From the NCBI GenBank assembly GCA_018267385.1, contig JAFDYN010000002.1, positions 194,548 through 242,701 on the forward strand: DNA of 48,154 bases. The letters run 5' to 3'. Both the position numbers and the translations under genes were made by a program. A model generated the notes under the pieces. The model ran no database searches, had not been told where the DNA came from, and saw only the letters and a list, made by a program, of their open reading frames with translations. Origin of the DNA: Bacteroidota bacterium. GTDB lineage: Bacteria > Bacteroidota > Bacteroidia > Chitinophagales > LD1. Position 1 is the first letter of the stretch, and every line of letters starts with the position of its first letter. Positions 1 through 8,296 of the stretch are shown here, in pieces.

Positions 1-44
1 TGAGGAAACAGCAACAATAGCCGCCCCGTTTCCGTTATTATATC

Positions 45-173
45 ATGAGAGTGCTACGCTACATATCAGTCCTGGTGCTGCTGCTCCTGACGCTGCTGGC
101 TACCTCCTGCAATACTAAACGGGACTGCCGCGGCCGTATCAAGCACCGCCTGCCAAACGGCGTATGGATATGA
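45..173 (+). CDS. Very small predicted lipoprotein, 42 aa
   Basis: A 42-residue reading frame with a textbook lipoprotein signal: Arg at positions 2 and 5, a run of Leu/Val (residues 7-18), then a lipobox ending L-A-T-S-C with Cys at about residue 21. The mature peptide would have only about 22 residues; it has two further Cys-type positions around C-N-T-K-R-D-C and ends in P-N-G-V-W-I. A short basic tail with a D-C-R-G-R core reminds me of small uncharacterised Bacteroidota lipoproteins, but I cannot name a family. It ends 76 bases before the polyphosphate kinase start and could be cotranscribed with it. The lipobox is the main evidence that it is real. Function unknown. Confidence 0.5.
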   Translation: MRVLRYISVLVLLLLTLLATSCNTKRDCRGRIKHRLPNGVWI

Positions 174-249
174 CAAAGGTCACCTAAGGCCAAAATCTGA
201 AAGCTTAACATTGTGTTTGTGATTTCTTTACTACTTTGGGCATCTCTCT

Positions 250-2301
250 ATGGTAAAGCACCTAAAGTTCGTCAACCGCGACGTCAGCTGGCTCTCATTC
301 AATCAACGCGTACTGCAGGAAGCAGAAGATAAAACAGTGCCTATATTGGAGCGCCTGCGCTTTCTGGCCATCTTCTCCAACAATCTCGATGAGTTTTTCC
401 GGGTACGTATCGCTACGCTGAAGCGTGTGATGGATTTTGGCAAGACAGCCAAGACGACGATGCGTATCAAGCCGCACAAACTGCTGGATGAGATACAGAA
501 GATCGTGATCCAGCAGAACCTGAAGTTTGAAAAGATATACAAAGAGATACAACAGGAGCTTCGCTCGCATGGTATCTATATCACTGATGAGAAGAAGCTG
601 AACGCCTCCCAGAGCGCTTTTATAAAAAGCTACTTTGACAATAAGGTGCGCCCATCACTGGTGCCTATCATGCTGAATCAGGTGAAGCGCTTCCCATACC
701 TGAAAGACAAATCGATCTACCTGGCCGTAAAACTCTCCATGAAGGGCCAGCCAAGGCTGACCCAGTATGCGCTACTGGAGATCCCATCTGACCCTGAGGG
801 CCGCTTTGTCATACTGCCCTCGTCCAATCACAATCACTATGTGATGCTGCTGGATGATATCATCCGCCATAATCTGCCATCCGTATTTTATACGTTCCCC
901 TTTGACAAGATAGAAAGCTATACGATCAAGCTGACCCGCGATGCAGAGCTGGATATAGACAATGACGTATCGCAGAGCTTCCTCGACAAAATATCAAAGA
1001 GCGTAAAGAACCGCCAGAAGGGCGACCCTGTGCGCTTCGTATATGACCAGAGCATGCCGGCAGATATGCTGGCCATCTTTACCAGCCGCATGAAGCTGCG
1101 CAAATATGACAATCTCATACCGGGCTTCCGCTATCACAATTTCAAAGACTTCATGAGCTTTCCTGCGCTGGGGCCCAAATCTCTACGCTATGAAGATCCC
1201 AAGCCTATCATACACCCGGCGCTGGTCAGGGAGAAGAGTATGTTTGAGGCGATCAAGAAGCAGGATATATTATTGCATTTCCCCTACCAGAGTTTCAATC
1301 ATTTCATAGAGTTGCTACGTGAGGCTGCCATAGATCCTACTGTCAAGTCTATCAAGATCACCCTCTACCGCGCGGCAAAGAAGTCCAAAGTGATCAATGC
1401 CCTGATCAATGCGGCACGAAATGGTAAAGATGTGACGGTGGTAGTGGAGCTACAGGCACGTTTTGACGAGGAGGCCAATATCAAATGGGCCAAAGCACTG
1501 GCCGAAGAAAACATCCGTGTGATATATGGCGTGCAGGGACTCAAAGTACACTCCAAGCTCTGCCTCATACAGCGCGAAGAAAAAGGCAAGGCCAAACTCT
1601 ACGCCAATATCAGTACGGGCAACTACAATGAGGTGACATCAAACGTGTACTGCGACGAGTCGCTGCTCACCGCAGAGCCGCATATCACCTCAGAGGTGTC
1701 TCATGTGTTTGATTTCTTTGACCGCAACTATATCGTGAGGCAATACAAGTACCTGATCCCCTCTCCGCTCCGTACCCGCAAGAAGTTTATCCAGCTGATA
1801 GATGATGAGATCTATAATGCCAGGCATAAAAAGAAGTCAGGCATCTTCATCAAGATGAACAGCCTCATAGATGAGGAGATGATCACCAAGCTATATGATG
1901 CCAGCAATCATGGCGTGAAGATAAAGATCATCGTGCGTGGCATCTGCGGCCTGGTGCCGGGAGTGCCGGGCATGAGTGAGAATATAGAGGTGATCAGCAT
2001 AGTAGATCGCTACCTGGAGCACTCGCGTATCTTTATCTTTGAGAATGGTGGCGAGCCGCTATACTACATCTCCTCTGCAGACTGGATGACCCGCAATCTC
2101 GACTCGCGTATAGAGATCTCTACGCCCATACTGGATAAGAAGCTGCAGCAAGAGCTGCTGGATATCCTCAATATCCAATGGAGCGACAATGTAAAGGCGC
2201 GCGTGATCAATGCAGCCCAGGACAATACCTATCGCCATACGGGTTCTGCTATCCGCGTGCGCTGCCAGGACAAGATCTATCAGTACCTGAAGAAGAAATA
2301 A
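250..2301 (+). CDS. ppk1: Polyphosphate kinase 1
   Basis: Makes long-chain inorganic polyphosphate from ATP, reversibly. At 683 residues it has the usual length. The N-terminal domain carries the family signature around residues 9-50 (N-R-D-V-S-W-L-S-F-N, then N-N-L-D-E-F-F-R-V-R). The two C-terminal phospholipase D-like catalytic domains are visible: a segment with K-I-T-L-Y-R near residue 373, and the V-H-S-K-L-C motif near residue 435 that carries the histidine known to be phosphorylated in this family. A second H-S-R-I motif lies near residue 594. The next gene downstream is the exopolyphosphatase, so synthesis and breakdown of polyphosphate are encoded side by side. The ATG at 250 matches the normal N-terminus of the family. 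Confidence 0.97.
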   Translation: MVKHLKFVNRDVSWLSFNQRVLQEAEDKTVPILERLRFLAIFSNNLDEFFRVRIATLKRVMDFGKTAKTTMRIKPHKLLDEIQKIVIQQNLKFEKIYKEIQQELRSHGIYITDEKKLNASQSAFIKSYFDNKVRPSLVPIMLNQVKRFPYLKDKSIYLAVKLSMKGQPRLTQYALLEIPSDPEGRFVILPSSNHNHYVMLLDDIIRHNLPSVFYTFPFDKIESYTIKLTRDAELDIDNDVSQSFLDKISKSVKNRQKGDPVRFVYDQSMPADMLAIFTSRMKLRKYDNLIPGFRYHNFKDFMSFPALGPKSLRYEDPKPIIHPALVREKSMFEAIKKQDILLHFPYQSFNHFIELLREAAIDPTVKSIKITLYRAAKKSKVINALINAARNGKDVTVVVELQARFDEEANIKWAKALAEENIRVIYGVQGLKVHSKLCLIQREEKGKAKLYANISTGNYNEVTSNVYCDESLLTAEPHITSEVSHVFDFFDRNYIVRQYKYLIPSPLRTRKKFIQLIDDEIYNARHKKKSGIFIKMNSLIDEEMITKLYDASNHGVKIKIIVRGICGLVPGVPGMSENIEVISIVDRYLEHSRIFIFENGGEPLYYISSADWMTRNLDSRIEISTPILDKKLQQELLDILNIQWSDNVKARVINAAQDNTYRHTGSAIRVRCQDKIYQYLKKK

Positions 2302-2402
2302 GCGCCTCCGGCTCCTCTGGGTCATCTAACATTCGGTTGATAATTTATCAAGGCTCAGGAAACGTCTGTGGGCTAAATTCAACCTTTAGCCAAATAGCCG
2401 AA

Positions 2403-3314
2403 ATGGAGATCAAAAAATTTGCTGCCATAGATATCGGGTCCAACTCGGTGCGCCTGCTCATAGAGCACGTGATAGAATCAAAAGGCGCAGAGCCGATGTT
2501 CAAAAAGAACAGCCTCATACGTGTACCGGTGCGCCTCGGTGCAGATGCTTTCAAGAGCCACCGTATACCGGAGGCCACTGTCAAAAAACTGATAGAAGCC
2601 ATGATAGGCTACAAGTATATCATGAAGGTGAACGACGTGATACACTACAAGGGCTGCGCTACCTCTGCCATGCGCGAGGCCAGCAACGGCGCCGAAATAG
2701 TCAAGCGCATAGAGAAAGAAGCCGGTATCAAGATCGAGATCATATCCGGCAATAGTGAAGCAAGCATGATCTTCAATAGCCAGCACTTCATCGCCTCCAA
2801 TATCGGGCATGACTGCCTCTTTGTAGACGTGGGCGGTGGCAGCACAGAGATCACGATCTTCATCAAGGGCAAGGCGGTAGCTGCACGCTCTTTTGATATC
2901 GGTACCATCCGCGTGCTGAGTGACAAGGTGAGCAAAGACCACTGGAAGGAACTGAAAGACTGGGTCAGGAAGGAGACAAAGGACATCAGGTCCTTTGCCC
3001 TGGTCGGCTCGGGTGGCAATATCAACCGCCTCTTCAAGATGGCAGAAGTCAAACAAGGCAAACCGCTGAGCATAGATACCCTGCAGGATATGGTCACCAA
3101 CCTGAAACGCTACTCTGTAGATGACAGGATGAAGCTCTTTGATCTCAACCCTGACCGTGCAGATGTGATCGTGCCTGCCGGTGAGATATTTCTCACGCTT
3201 ATGAAATTTGTAAAAGCTACCAAGATCTATGTACCCAAGATCGGCCTCTCAGACGGCATGGTACGCGAGGTGTACAAAGAGTATAAAAGCGGTAAGCAGA
3301 ATAAGTTAGCTTAG
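2403..3314 (+). CDS. ppx: Ppx/GppA-family exopolyphosphatase
   Basis: Hydrolyses terminal phosphates from polyphosphate, or pppGpp in the GppA branch. The 303-residue protein has the actin-like ATPase fold signatures: A-A-I-D-I-G-S-N-S-V-R-L near residue 7 (phosphate-1 loop), and F-V-D-V-G-G-G-S-T-E-I near residue 140 (phosphate-2 loop), followed by S-G-G-N-I-N-R near residue 201. It is about the length of the short, single-module Ppx proteins and lacks the C-terminal HD domain of long ones. The frame stays open upstream to 2178, inside ppk1, but the conserved N-terminus begins at 2403, so I use that ATG. It lies 101 bases after ppk1 on the same strand, probably in one operon. Confidence 0.93.
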   Translation: MEIKKFAAIDIGSNSVRLLIEHVIESKGAEPMFKKNSLIRVPVRLGADAFKSHRIPEATVKKLIEAMIGYKYIMKVNDVIHYKGCATSAMREASNGAEIVKRIEKEAGIKIEIISGNSEASMIFNSQHFIASNIGHDCLFVDVGGGSTEITIFIKGKAVAARSFDIGTIRVLSDKVSKDHWKELKDWVRKETKDIRSFALVGSGGNINRLFKMAEVKQGKPLSIDTLQDMVTNLKRYSVDDRMKLFDLNPDRADVIVPAGEIFLTLMKFVKATKIYVPKIGLSDGMVREVYKEYKSGKQNKLA

Positions 3315-3385
3315 CAGTCGTCTGCCTGAGGCCGGTACATCGCTGACTTAGAGCAACATTCCATTTACGATATAGCACTCCCGAT

Positions 3386-4894
3386 ATGAGAAAGCAAGAC
3401 CAACTGGTAGATCTCATCCACAAGCTGACGCCGGCAGAGAAGAAGTTTTTCAAAGAATATACGACGCGGAATAAAAGTAGCCAAAGCTTTGTAAAGCTAT
3501 ACGACCTCCTGCAGAAAGAGGAAACCTACAATGCAGAACGTCTTTGCAAAAAACTAGGCAAGACCAAAGCCAACCTGGCACACGAGAAGGACTACCTGCA
3601 GGAGGTACTGCTGCGTGCCCTGCGCGACTATCACGAGCAGATACCGGACATCGCCACCTCCAATATCATCAGCAATGTAGATGTACTATACCAAAAGGGA
3701 GCCTATGATATGGCCCGCGATGTGGCGGCTAAGGCGATGAAAGTCGCTCATCAGCACTCCGACTATCCCGCTGCGATAGCACTGTATCAGAAACTAATGC
3801 GCATCACCTGGTTTGACCAGACAGATGGCAATAAAAAATTTGAAGCCCACGATGGCTATACTGCTGCCATACGCGTAGTGCTGGATGATATCCGCGACCT
3901 GCTGGTGCTTCAAGATATGCAGACGCGCCTGGCACGCATCTGGAATACCTCCATACAGGCCCTGCAGCCCGCAGCGAAACAACAACTGAAAGATGAGCTG
4001 CAGAGCGATGTACTGCAGCGCGTGTTTTCACAGCCGCTTTTTCAGATGCTGCAGGCAGACCTAATATCTACTATCTATGCGCTGATCGGAGAGCGTGACC
4101 TGGCGCTGCAGCACAAAAAACGAGTACTGGCCATTTTTGAGAAGCACCCGCGGGAGACTCGCGTCACAGAGCATGACTACCTGGCCGCAGTGATGAATAT
4201 ATTTAACTATGCCGTGGGAGCTCGTCGGCCTGATGAAGCTGAAGCATTCTTAAAAAAAATACAGACGCGTACCTATTATTCCCTTCCGCTGGATAAGGCC
4301 TTTCTGGATAAAACCTTTGATGCTCACTACATCGAGTCTATGCTGAGCATCTGCCTCATACAATATCCGACGGGTAATAAGACAAAAGCCGAAGCACAAA
4401 AAATATTATCCCTATTCAAAAAGTCTCCTCATCCGGAGAAAGACCTCATACCTATCAGCCAGCTGATGCCCTACTACTTTGCTGCACGGCTGGCATTTGC
4501 CACGGAGGATTATAGTGATAGCCTGGATTGGTTTGGTGTAGTGATAGAGAAAGTCGAGAAGGGCAGCATGATAGACGCACAGATAGCCTGCAGGATATAT
4601 GTGGCAGCCATCCACTGCCTGCTGGGAAACTATACCGTAGCACAGTCTCACGCTATCTCTATTACAAAGTTCATCAAGTCTGTACGTACCCCGCTGCAGA
4701 CAGAAAAGCTGATGCTCAACTTCCTCAGCAACGTATGGAAGAAGGCATATCCCGGAGAGGTGCGCGCAGCATTTGAAGAACTAAGAGTTAAACTCACTGA
4801 CCTGCGCCAGATACCCGAAGAAGCCCGGATACAGGGCATGTTTCACTATAATATCTGGATAGAAAGAAACCTCAAAAAAGCTAGTCGATCTTGA
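3386..4894 (+). CDS. Uncharacterised helical protein, 502 aa
   Basis: I do not recognise a named family. The protein has no signal peptide and no membrane segment, so it should be cytoplasmic. It begins with a charged stretch rich in Lys and Glu (L-T-P-A-E-K-K-F-F-K-E-Y), then reads as a chain of amphipathic helices with alternating Ala/Leu and charged residues through to the end. This suggests a TPR-like or HEAT-like solenoid. Similar proteins of about 500 residues that start with a 'L-T-x-x-E-K-x-x-F' segment are, from memory, frequent in Bacteroidota. It lies 71 bases after ppx on the same strand, and its last 14 bases overlap the end of the convergent RNase G gene. Confidence 0.75.
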   Translation: MRKQDQLVDLIHKLTPAEKKFFKEYTTRNKSSQSFVKLYDLLQKEETYNAERLCKKLGKTKANLAHEKDYLQEVLLRALRDYHEQIPDIATSNIISNVDVLYQKGAYDMARDVAAKAMKVAHQHSDYPAAIALYQKLMRITWFDQTDGNKKFEAHDGYTAAIRVVLDDIRDLLVLQDMQTRLARIWNTSIQALQPAAKQQLKDELQSDVLQRVFSQPLFQMLQADLISTIYALIGERDLALQHKKRVLAIFEKHPRETRVTEHDYLAAVMNIFNYAVGARRPDEAEAFLKKIQTRTYYSLPLDKAFLDKTFDAHYIESMLSICLIQYPTGNKTKAEAQKILSLFKKSPHPEKDLIPISQLMPYYFAARLAFATEDYSDSLDWFGVVIEKVEKGSMIDAQIACRIYVAAIHCLLGNYTVAQSHAISITKFIKSVRTPLQTEKLMLNFLSNVWKKAYPGEVRAAFEELRVKLTDLRQIPEEARIQGMFHYNIWIERNLKKASRS

Positions 4895-6425
4895 TCTCTT
4901 CGTCATGCTCATCAAAGAACTTGTACTCAGTGATCGGGAAGTTCTCATTGGTATGGATCCTGATATAGCGCTTATACTTGAAGAACCACCTCATGCGGAG
5001 TGACGGGAATCCCTTGGTAAAGTAAGCAGCGATGATAGGATGCACATATAGCTTCAGCGAGCGGTGTGTATTGAGCAGGTGGTCCAGGTCATTCTGTATC
5101 TCATCTATCAGCAGCAGAGAGGAGCCTATGGTGCCGGTACCACCGCAGGTGGGGCACTCCTCAGTGGTCACGATATTGACCTCCGGGCGCACACGCTCAC
5201 GTGTCACCTGCATGATGTTAAACTTTGACAGCGGCAGGATAGTATGCGTAGCCTTGTCATTGTCCATGAAGCCCTTCATCTTGTCATAGAGTATCTTTTT
5301 ATTATCAGGGCTCTTCATGTCTATGAAGTCTATGATAATAATCCCCCCCAGGTCGCGCAGGCGCATCTGGCGGCAGATCTCCTCTGCGGCTTCTATGTTT
5401 ACCTGCAGGGCATTCGTCTCCTGATTGCCCTCTACGCTGACGCGGTGGCCGGAGTTGACATCTATCACGTGGCAGGCTTCGGTCTTTTCTATGATCACAT
5501 AGACACCGTTGCCGGTATTCACCTGTTTGCCAAAAGATGCCTTGATCTGCTTGGTGATACCAAAGTTGTCAAAGATCGGCGTCTTGCCTGTATAGGTAGA
5601 TACGATGTTCTTCTTATCGGGAGATATCCGCTCTACAAACATCTCCAGATCGCGTGCGATAGCCGGATTATTGGTGATCACCCTGTTAAACTCCGGGCTC
5701 AGGATATCGCGTAGGATACCTGAGGTCTTGTCCAGCTCGGAGAGTACTTTTTTCACAGGATTGGCGCCACGGAGGTTATTGCTCATTTCCTTCCAGCGGG
5801 CTTCCAGCATGAGCAGGTCCTCATGTAGTGTCTTGGAGTCCTTGCCCTCTGCCACGGTACGTACTATTACACCAAAGTTCTTCGGCTTGAGGCTTTCCAC
5901 CAGCACCTTCAGGCGCTTGCGCTCATCTGCCGAGTCTATCTTGCGGCTCACGCCTACAGAGTTGGTAAAGGGAGAAAGCACCAGGTACCTGCCGGCGAGT
6001 GTGATCTCGCAGGTCAGGCGCGGGCCTTTGGTTGAGATAGGCTCTTTGAGTATCTGTACGAGGATATTGTTTTTGCCTTGCAGTACTTCGCGTACATTGC
6101 CGGATTTATTGATCTCGGGGAGTATCTCGATATCGTTTAGCGTGCCGTCAGAATGGCCCGCTATAGCCTGACCGGTGTATTTGGCCAGTGTGCGAAACTC
6201 AGGGCTGAGGTCCGTATAGTGCAGGAAGGCGTCCTTCTCATGCCCTACGTCTATGAAGGCGGCATTGAGGCCGGGCATGATCTTCCTGATCCGCCCGAGA
6301 TAGATATCACCCACATGAAACTGGTTGCCGGGTTTCTCCTGATGGAGCTCTACCAGCTTTCTATCTTCGAGCAGGGCTACCTCTACACCGGCTGGTGTAG
6401 CATTGATGATCAGCTCCTTATTCAA
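4881..6425 (-). CDS. rng: Ribonuclease E/G family endoribonuclease (RNase G)
   Basis: Single-strand-specific endoribonuclease acting in rRNA maturation and mRNA decay. The 514 residues are typical of RNase G. Visible parts: an S1 RNA-binding domain near residues 36-125 (G-D-I-Y-L-G-R-I), catalytic-core aspartates in I-D-V-N-S-G and in I-I-I-I-D-F-I-D-M that bind the metal in E. coli RNase E, and the zinc-link motif C-P-T-C-G-G-T-G near residue 429. The start codon is TTG: an in-frame TAG lies two codons upstream, and the N-terminus M-N-K-E-L-I-I-N-A-T is the conserved one. It follows HU, a TPR protein and the small Cox24-like gene on the same strand. Confidence 0.95.
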   Translation of the reverse strand: MNKELIINATPAGVEVALLEDRKLVELHQEKPGNQFHVGDIYLGRIRKIMPGLNAAFIDVGHEKDAFLHYTDLSPEFRTLAKYTGQAIAGHSDGTLNDIEILPEINKSGNVREVLQGKNNILVQILKEPISTKGPRLTCEITLAGRYLVLSPFTNSVGVSRKIDSADERKRLKVLVESLKPKNFGVIVRTVAEGKDSKTLHEDLLMLEARWKEMSNNLRGANPVKKVLSELDKTSGILRDILSPEFNRVITNNPAIARDLEMFVERISPDKKNIVSTYTGKTPIFDNFGITKQIKASFGKQVNTGNGVYVIIEKTEACHVIDVNSGHRVSVEGNQETNALQVNIEAAEEICRQMRLRDLGGIIIIDFIDMKSPDNKKILYDKMKGFMDNDKATHTILPLSKFNIMQVTRERVRPEVNIVTTEECPTCGGTGTIGSSLLLIDEIQNDLDHLLNTHRSLKLYVHPIIAAYFTKGFPSLRMRWFFKYKRYIRIHTNENFPITEYKFFDEHDEEIKID

Positions 6426-6477
6426 GACCTATAAGATTTAGCGAAGGGATAAAATGGAAGGATAAATTAAGACACAA

Positions 6478-6500
6478 AAGCGCAAGGTTTTCTTGCGCTT
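6478..6500 (-). terminator. Hairpin terminator after the HU / TPR / Cox24-like genes
   Basis: An 8-bp perfect inverted repeat (aagcgcaa / ttgcgctt, 7-base loop) sits between the Cox24-like gene and rng. Read on the minus strand it is followed by a short T run. It could end most transcripts before rng, or act in both directions. The T tract is weak. Confidence 0.5.
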
Positions 6501-6523
6501 CTGCATCTATACATATCCATAGA

Positions 6524-6540
6524 CGCCGGCGAGACCGGCG
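6524..6540 (-). other. Short GC-rich hairpin downstream of the Cox24-like gene
   Basis: Perfect 6-bp arms cgccgg / ccggcg with a 5-base loop, 11 bases past the stop of the small gene. There is no T run behind it, so it may stabilise the mRNA 3' end rather than terminate transcription. Confidence 0.35.
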
Positions 6541-6550
6541 CTATGGTATA

Positions 6551-6640
6551 TTACTTCTTCTTATGCCTGTTTTTCCTCAGGCGCTTTTTGCGCTTGTGAG
6601 TCGCTATCTTATGTCTCTTTCTTTTCTTACCGCAAGGCAT
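6551..6640 (-). CDS. AURKAIP1/Cox24-like very basic small protein, 29 aa, probably ribosomal
   Basis: A 29-residue peptide made almost entirely of Lys, Arg and His: M-P-C-G-K-K-R-K-R-H, then a T-H-K-R-K-K-R-L-R-K-N-R-H-K-K-K tail. The core H-K-x-A-T-H-K-R-K-K-R-x-R-K-N-R-H matches the Bacteroidota proteins annotated as AURKAIP1/COX24 domain-containing. The domain is shared with the mitochondrial ribosomal protein mS38, so a role as a small ribosomal protein bound to rRNA is likely, but this is inference from family. It lies between the TPR gene (stop at 6673) and rng, all on the minus strand. Such short genes are easily missed by gene callers. The motif match is strong despite the length. Confidence 0.85.
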   Translation of the reverse strand: MPCGKKRKRHKIATHKRKKRLRKNRHKKK

Positions 6641-6672
6641 GTTGAGTAATTTTTTGGTTGATAATAAATATG

Positions 6673-7524
6673 TTACTGGCCCTTTCCGAGGCTCTCTTTA
6701 TATTCTTTGATCTTCTGCTTCAGCTCAGGTTTGTCTACCATCGCAGCGCATTTGTCCAAAAGTGCTGCTGCTTTCTGGTTGTCTCCCTTGCCGCTATAGG
6801 CCACAGCCAGGAGGAAAACCGCATCATAATTTTGGGGTCGCAAAGATACAACTTTTTCCAATCTTACAATAGCTTTATCAAATTGACGTGAAACTATGCC
6901 AAACTTACCCAGAAGGAACTGAGCGTCAGCGTTATTGGGGTCCTTATTGACCACATCCAGCAGGATACTGACACCCTGCATAGGGGCGGTACCCTGATCC
7001 ATGTAGGCGCTGGCCAGCTTCAGGCGGGTGGGTGCAGAGCTGTCCAGATCTGTGGCGGCCTTGTAGCTCTCCACAGATTTTGCCAGCAGGTATTGGTGCA
7101 TATCGTCCTCATTGCTGATGCCGGCTGTAGCGGCATAGAGGTCTCCGGCGCGCACCAGCACCTCACTGCTATGCTTCATCTGGCCTAGCTCCTCCGTATA
7201 GTATGCCTCAGCCACAGACTCTCCCCTGCCGTGGTAAAACTGTACCAGAGATCTCATGTCCGCCTCTGTGTGCCCACTCTCCCATCCTTGCACCAGTTTC
7301 AGGCTGTCCGGGCTGGTGATACCAGAGGTCACCTTCTTCATATAGCCCTCCCAGTCAAAGGCAGGCCCGGCTCCCTCGTCACTCTTCTGGGCACCCTTGT
7401 CGCGCGCAGCCATGGGCGCCTCTGCCCGTACCAGGGGTTTTGTATTGTCTGCAAAGAGGTAAATGACCACCACCAGTACGATACTGGCAGCGATAGCGAT
7501 CCATTGAGTAGTCTTGAGCTTCAT
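6673..7524 (-). CDS. Membrane-anchored TPR protein
   Basis: 283 residues from the start chosen here. It begins M-K-L-K-T-T-Q-W followed by a hydrophobic segment (I-A-I-A-A-S-I-V-L-V-V-V-I-Y-L-F, residues 9-24), so it is an N-terminally anchored protein facing the periplasm. The rest is Ala-rich helix pairs in tetratricopeptide style, clearest in the C-terminal third, e.g. D-A-Q-F-L-L-G-K-F-G and D-A-V-F-L-L-A-V-A-Y-S-G-K-G-D. A longer reading to 7581 would start inside the terminator of the HU gene, so I reject it. The gene is downstream of HU and upstream of the Cox24-like gene. Function unknown; probably a scaffold or protein-interaction role in the envelope. Confidence 0.85.
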   Translation of the reverse strand: MKLKTTQWIAIAASIVLVVVIYLFADNTKPLVRAEAPMAARDKGAQKSDEGAGPAFDWEGYMKKVTSGITSPDSLKLVQGWESGHTEADMRSLVQFYHGRGESVAEAYYTEELGQMKHSSEVLVRAGDLYAATAGISNEDDMHQYLLAKSVESYKAATDLDSSAPTRLKLASAYMDQGTAPMQGVSILLDVVNKDPNNADAQFLLGKFGIVSRQFDKAIVRLEKVVSLRPQNYDAVFLLAVAYSGKGDNQKAAALLDKCAAMVDKPELKQKIKEYKESLGKGQ

Positions 7525-7548
7525 CTGAAAAAGTGCTGCCGGCAGGGC

Positions 7549-7584
7549 AAAAAAAAAGGTCTGCAGCCGGGAGGACTGCAAACC
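7549..7584 (-). terminator. Rho-independent terminator of the HU gene
   Basis: On the minus strand, a GC-rich imperfect stem of about 11 bp (arms at 7573-7584 and 7558-7568) is followed at once by nine T residues (A run at 7549-7557 on the plus strand). It lies 27 bases past the HU stop and before the TPR start. Confidence 0.85.
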
Positions 7585-7610
7585 TAATCTTAAATGACCT
7601 GTATCAAAAA

Positions 7611-7913
7611 TTATTTTTTGGCTGCTGTAGCTACGCGGGCCTTCTTGACTGACTCTACGAAAGTCTTGGCTGGCTTGAATGCCGGGATATAATGCTCCGG
7701 TATCTCTATGGCTACGCCCTTCTTGATGTTCCTACCGATCTTCTTTGCGCGCTTCTTGACAATGAAACTGCCAAAGCCACGCACATAAACATTTTCGCCG
7801 GCTTTCAGTGAATTCTTTATCTCCTTAAAGAATGCTTCAAGAGAGACCAATACGTCCACTTTGGCGACTCCTGTGAGTTCTGAAACCCTTGTTACGATGT
7901 CTGCTTTTCTCAT
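7611..7913 (-). CDS. hup: HU-family DNA-binding protein
   Basis: Histone-like protein that bends and compacts DNA. The 100 residues include the HU/IHF order of elements: N-terminal helices (M-R-K-A-D-I-V-T-R-V), then G-E-N-V-Y-V-R-G-F-G-S-F near residue 39 at the start of the beta-arm region, then the arm with K-K-G-V-A-I-E-I-P-E near residue 66 where canonical HU has R-N-P. A basic tail (residues about 89-100, K-K-A-R-V-A-T-A-A-K-K) extends past the usual 90 residues, as often in Bacteroidota. It has its own strong terminator, so it is probably expressed well above the genes that follow it. Confidence 0.95.
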   Translation of the reverse strand: MRKADIVTRVSELTGVAKVDVLVSLEAFFKEIKNSLKAGENVYVRGFGSFIVKKRAKKIGRNIKKGVAIEIPEHYIPAFKPAKTFVESVKKARVATAAKK

Positions 7914-8296
7914 GTTTTTGTTTTAAAAGTATATTTAATGCTCTCTGGGTGTCGATTTGTAAAGTTAGCTTTTAAGCTCACTGTATCAAGTATATAAATC
8001 GCAGGAATACAAATATTCGCTAAATACTATCCATCTGATTTATAGGCCATTGAGTATGGCCTTAATACGAAAGACAAAGGTAATGACTTTTCATAAAGTT
8101 GGGCTAAAAGCCTGAATATAATCCCCTTAAAATAGTGAGGTACACCCCAGAAAAGTTAGCTTTTACCTAAAATCAATTTTTACCGCGAACTAACGCGTTT
8201 TAATCGCAGCTAAAACACATTATCTCCTGCTCGTTAAAAAATGCCGGATTTCTGATATAGATTTCGGCACAGGATTCATCTGACCAAACCCATCTT
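7914..8296. promoter_or_regulatory. 383-bp divergent intergenic region between hup and galE
   Basis: No gene or RNA is apparent. On the minus strand, aatatttg at 8010-8017 is a 7-of-8 match to the Bacteroidota -7 box and could drive hup. A perfect palindrome with 6-bp arms (ggccat / atggcc) lies at 8045-8061, just upstream of that box, where an operator could sit. On the plus strand, tagatttc at 8258-8265 is a 7-of-8 match 32 bases before galE. The region is A+T-rich. All three sites are guesses from pattern only. Confidence 0.4.

Noticed and set aside
2178..2402. N-terminal extension of the exopolyphosphatase
   Set aside because: It lies inside ppk1 in another frame, and the actin-fold N-terminus begins at 2403.
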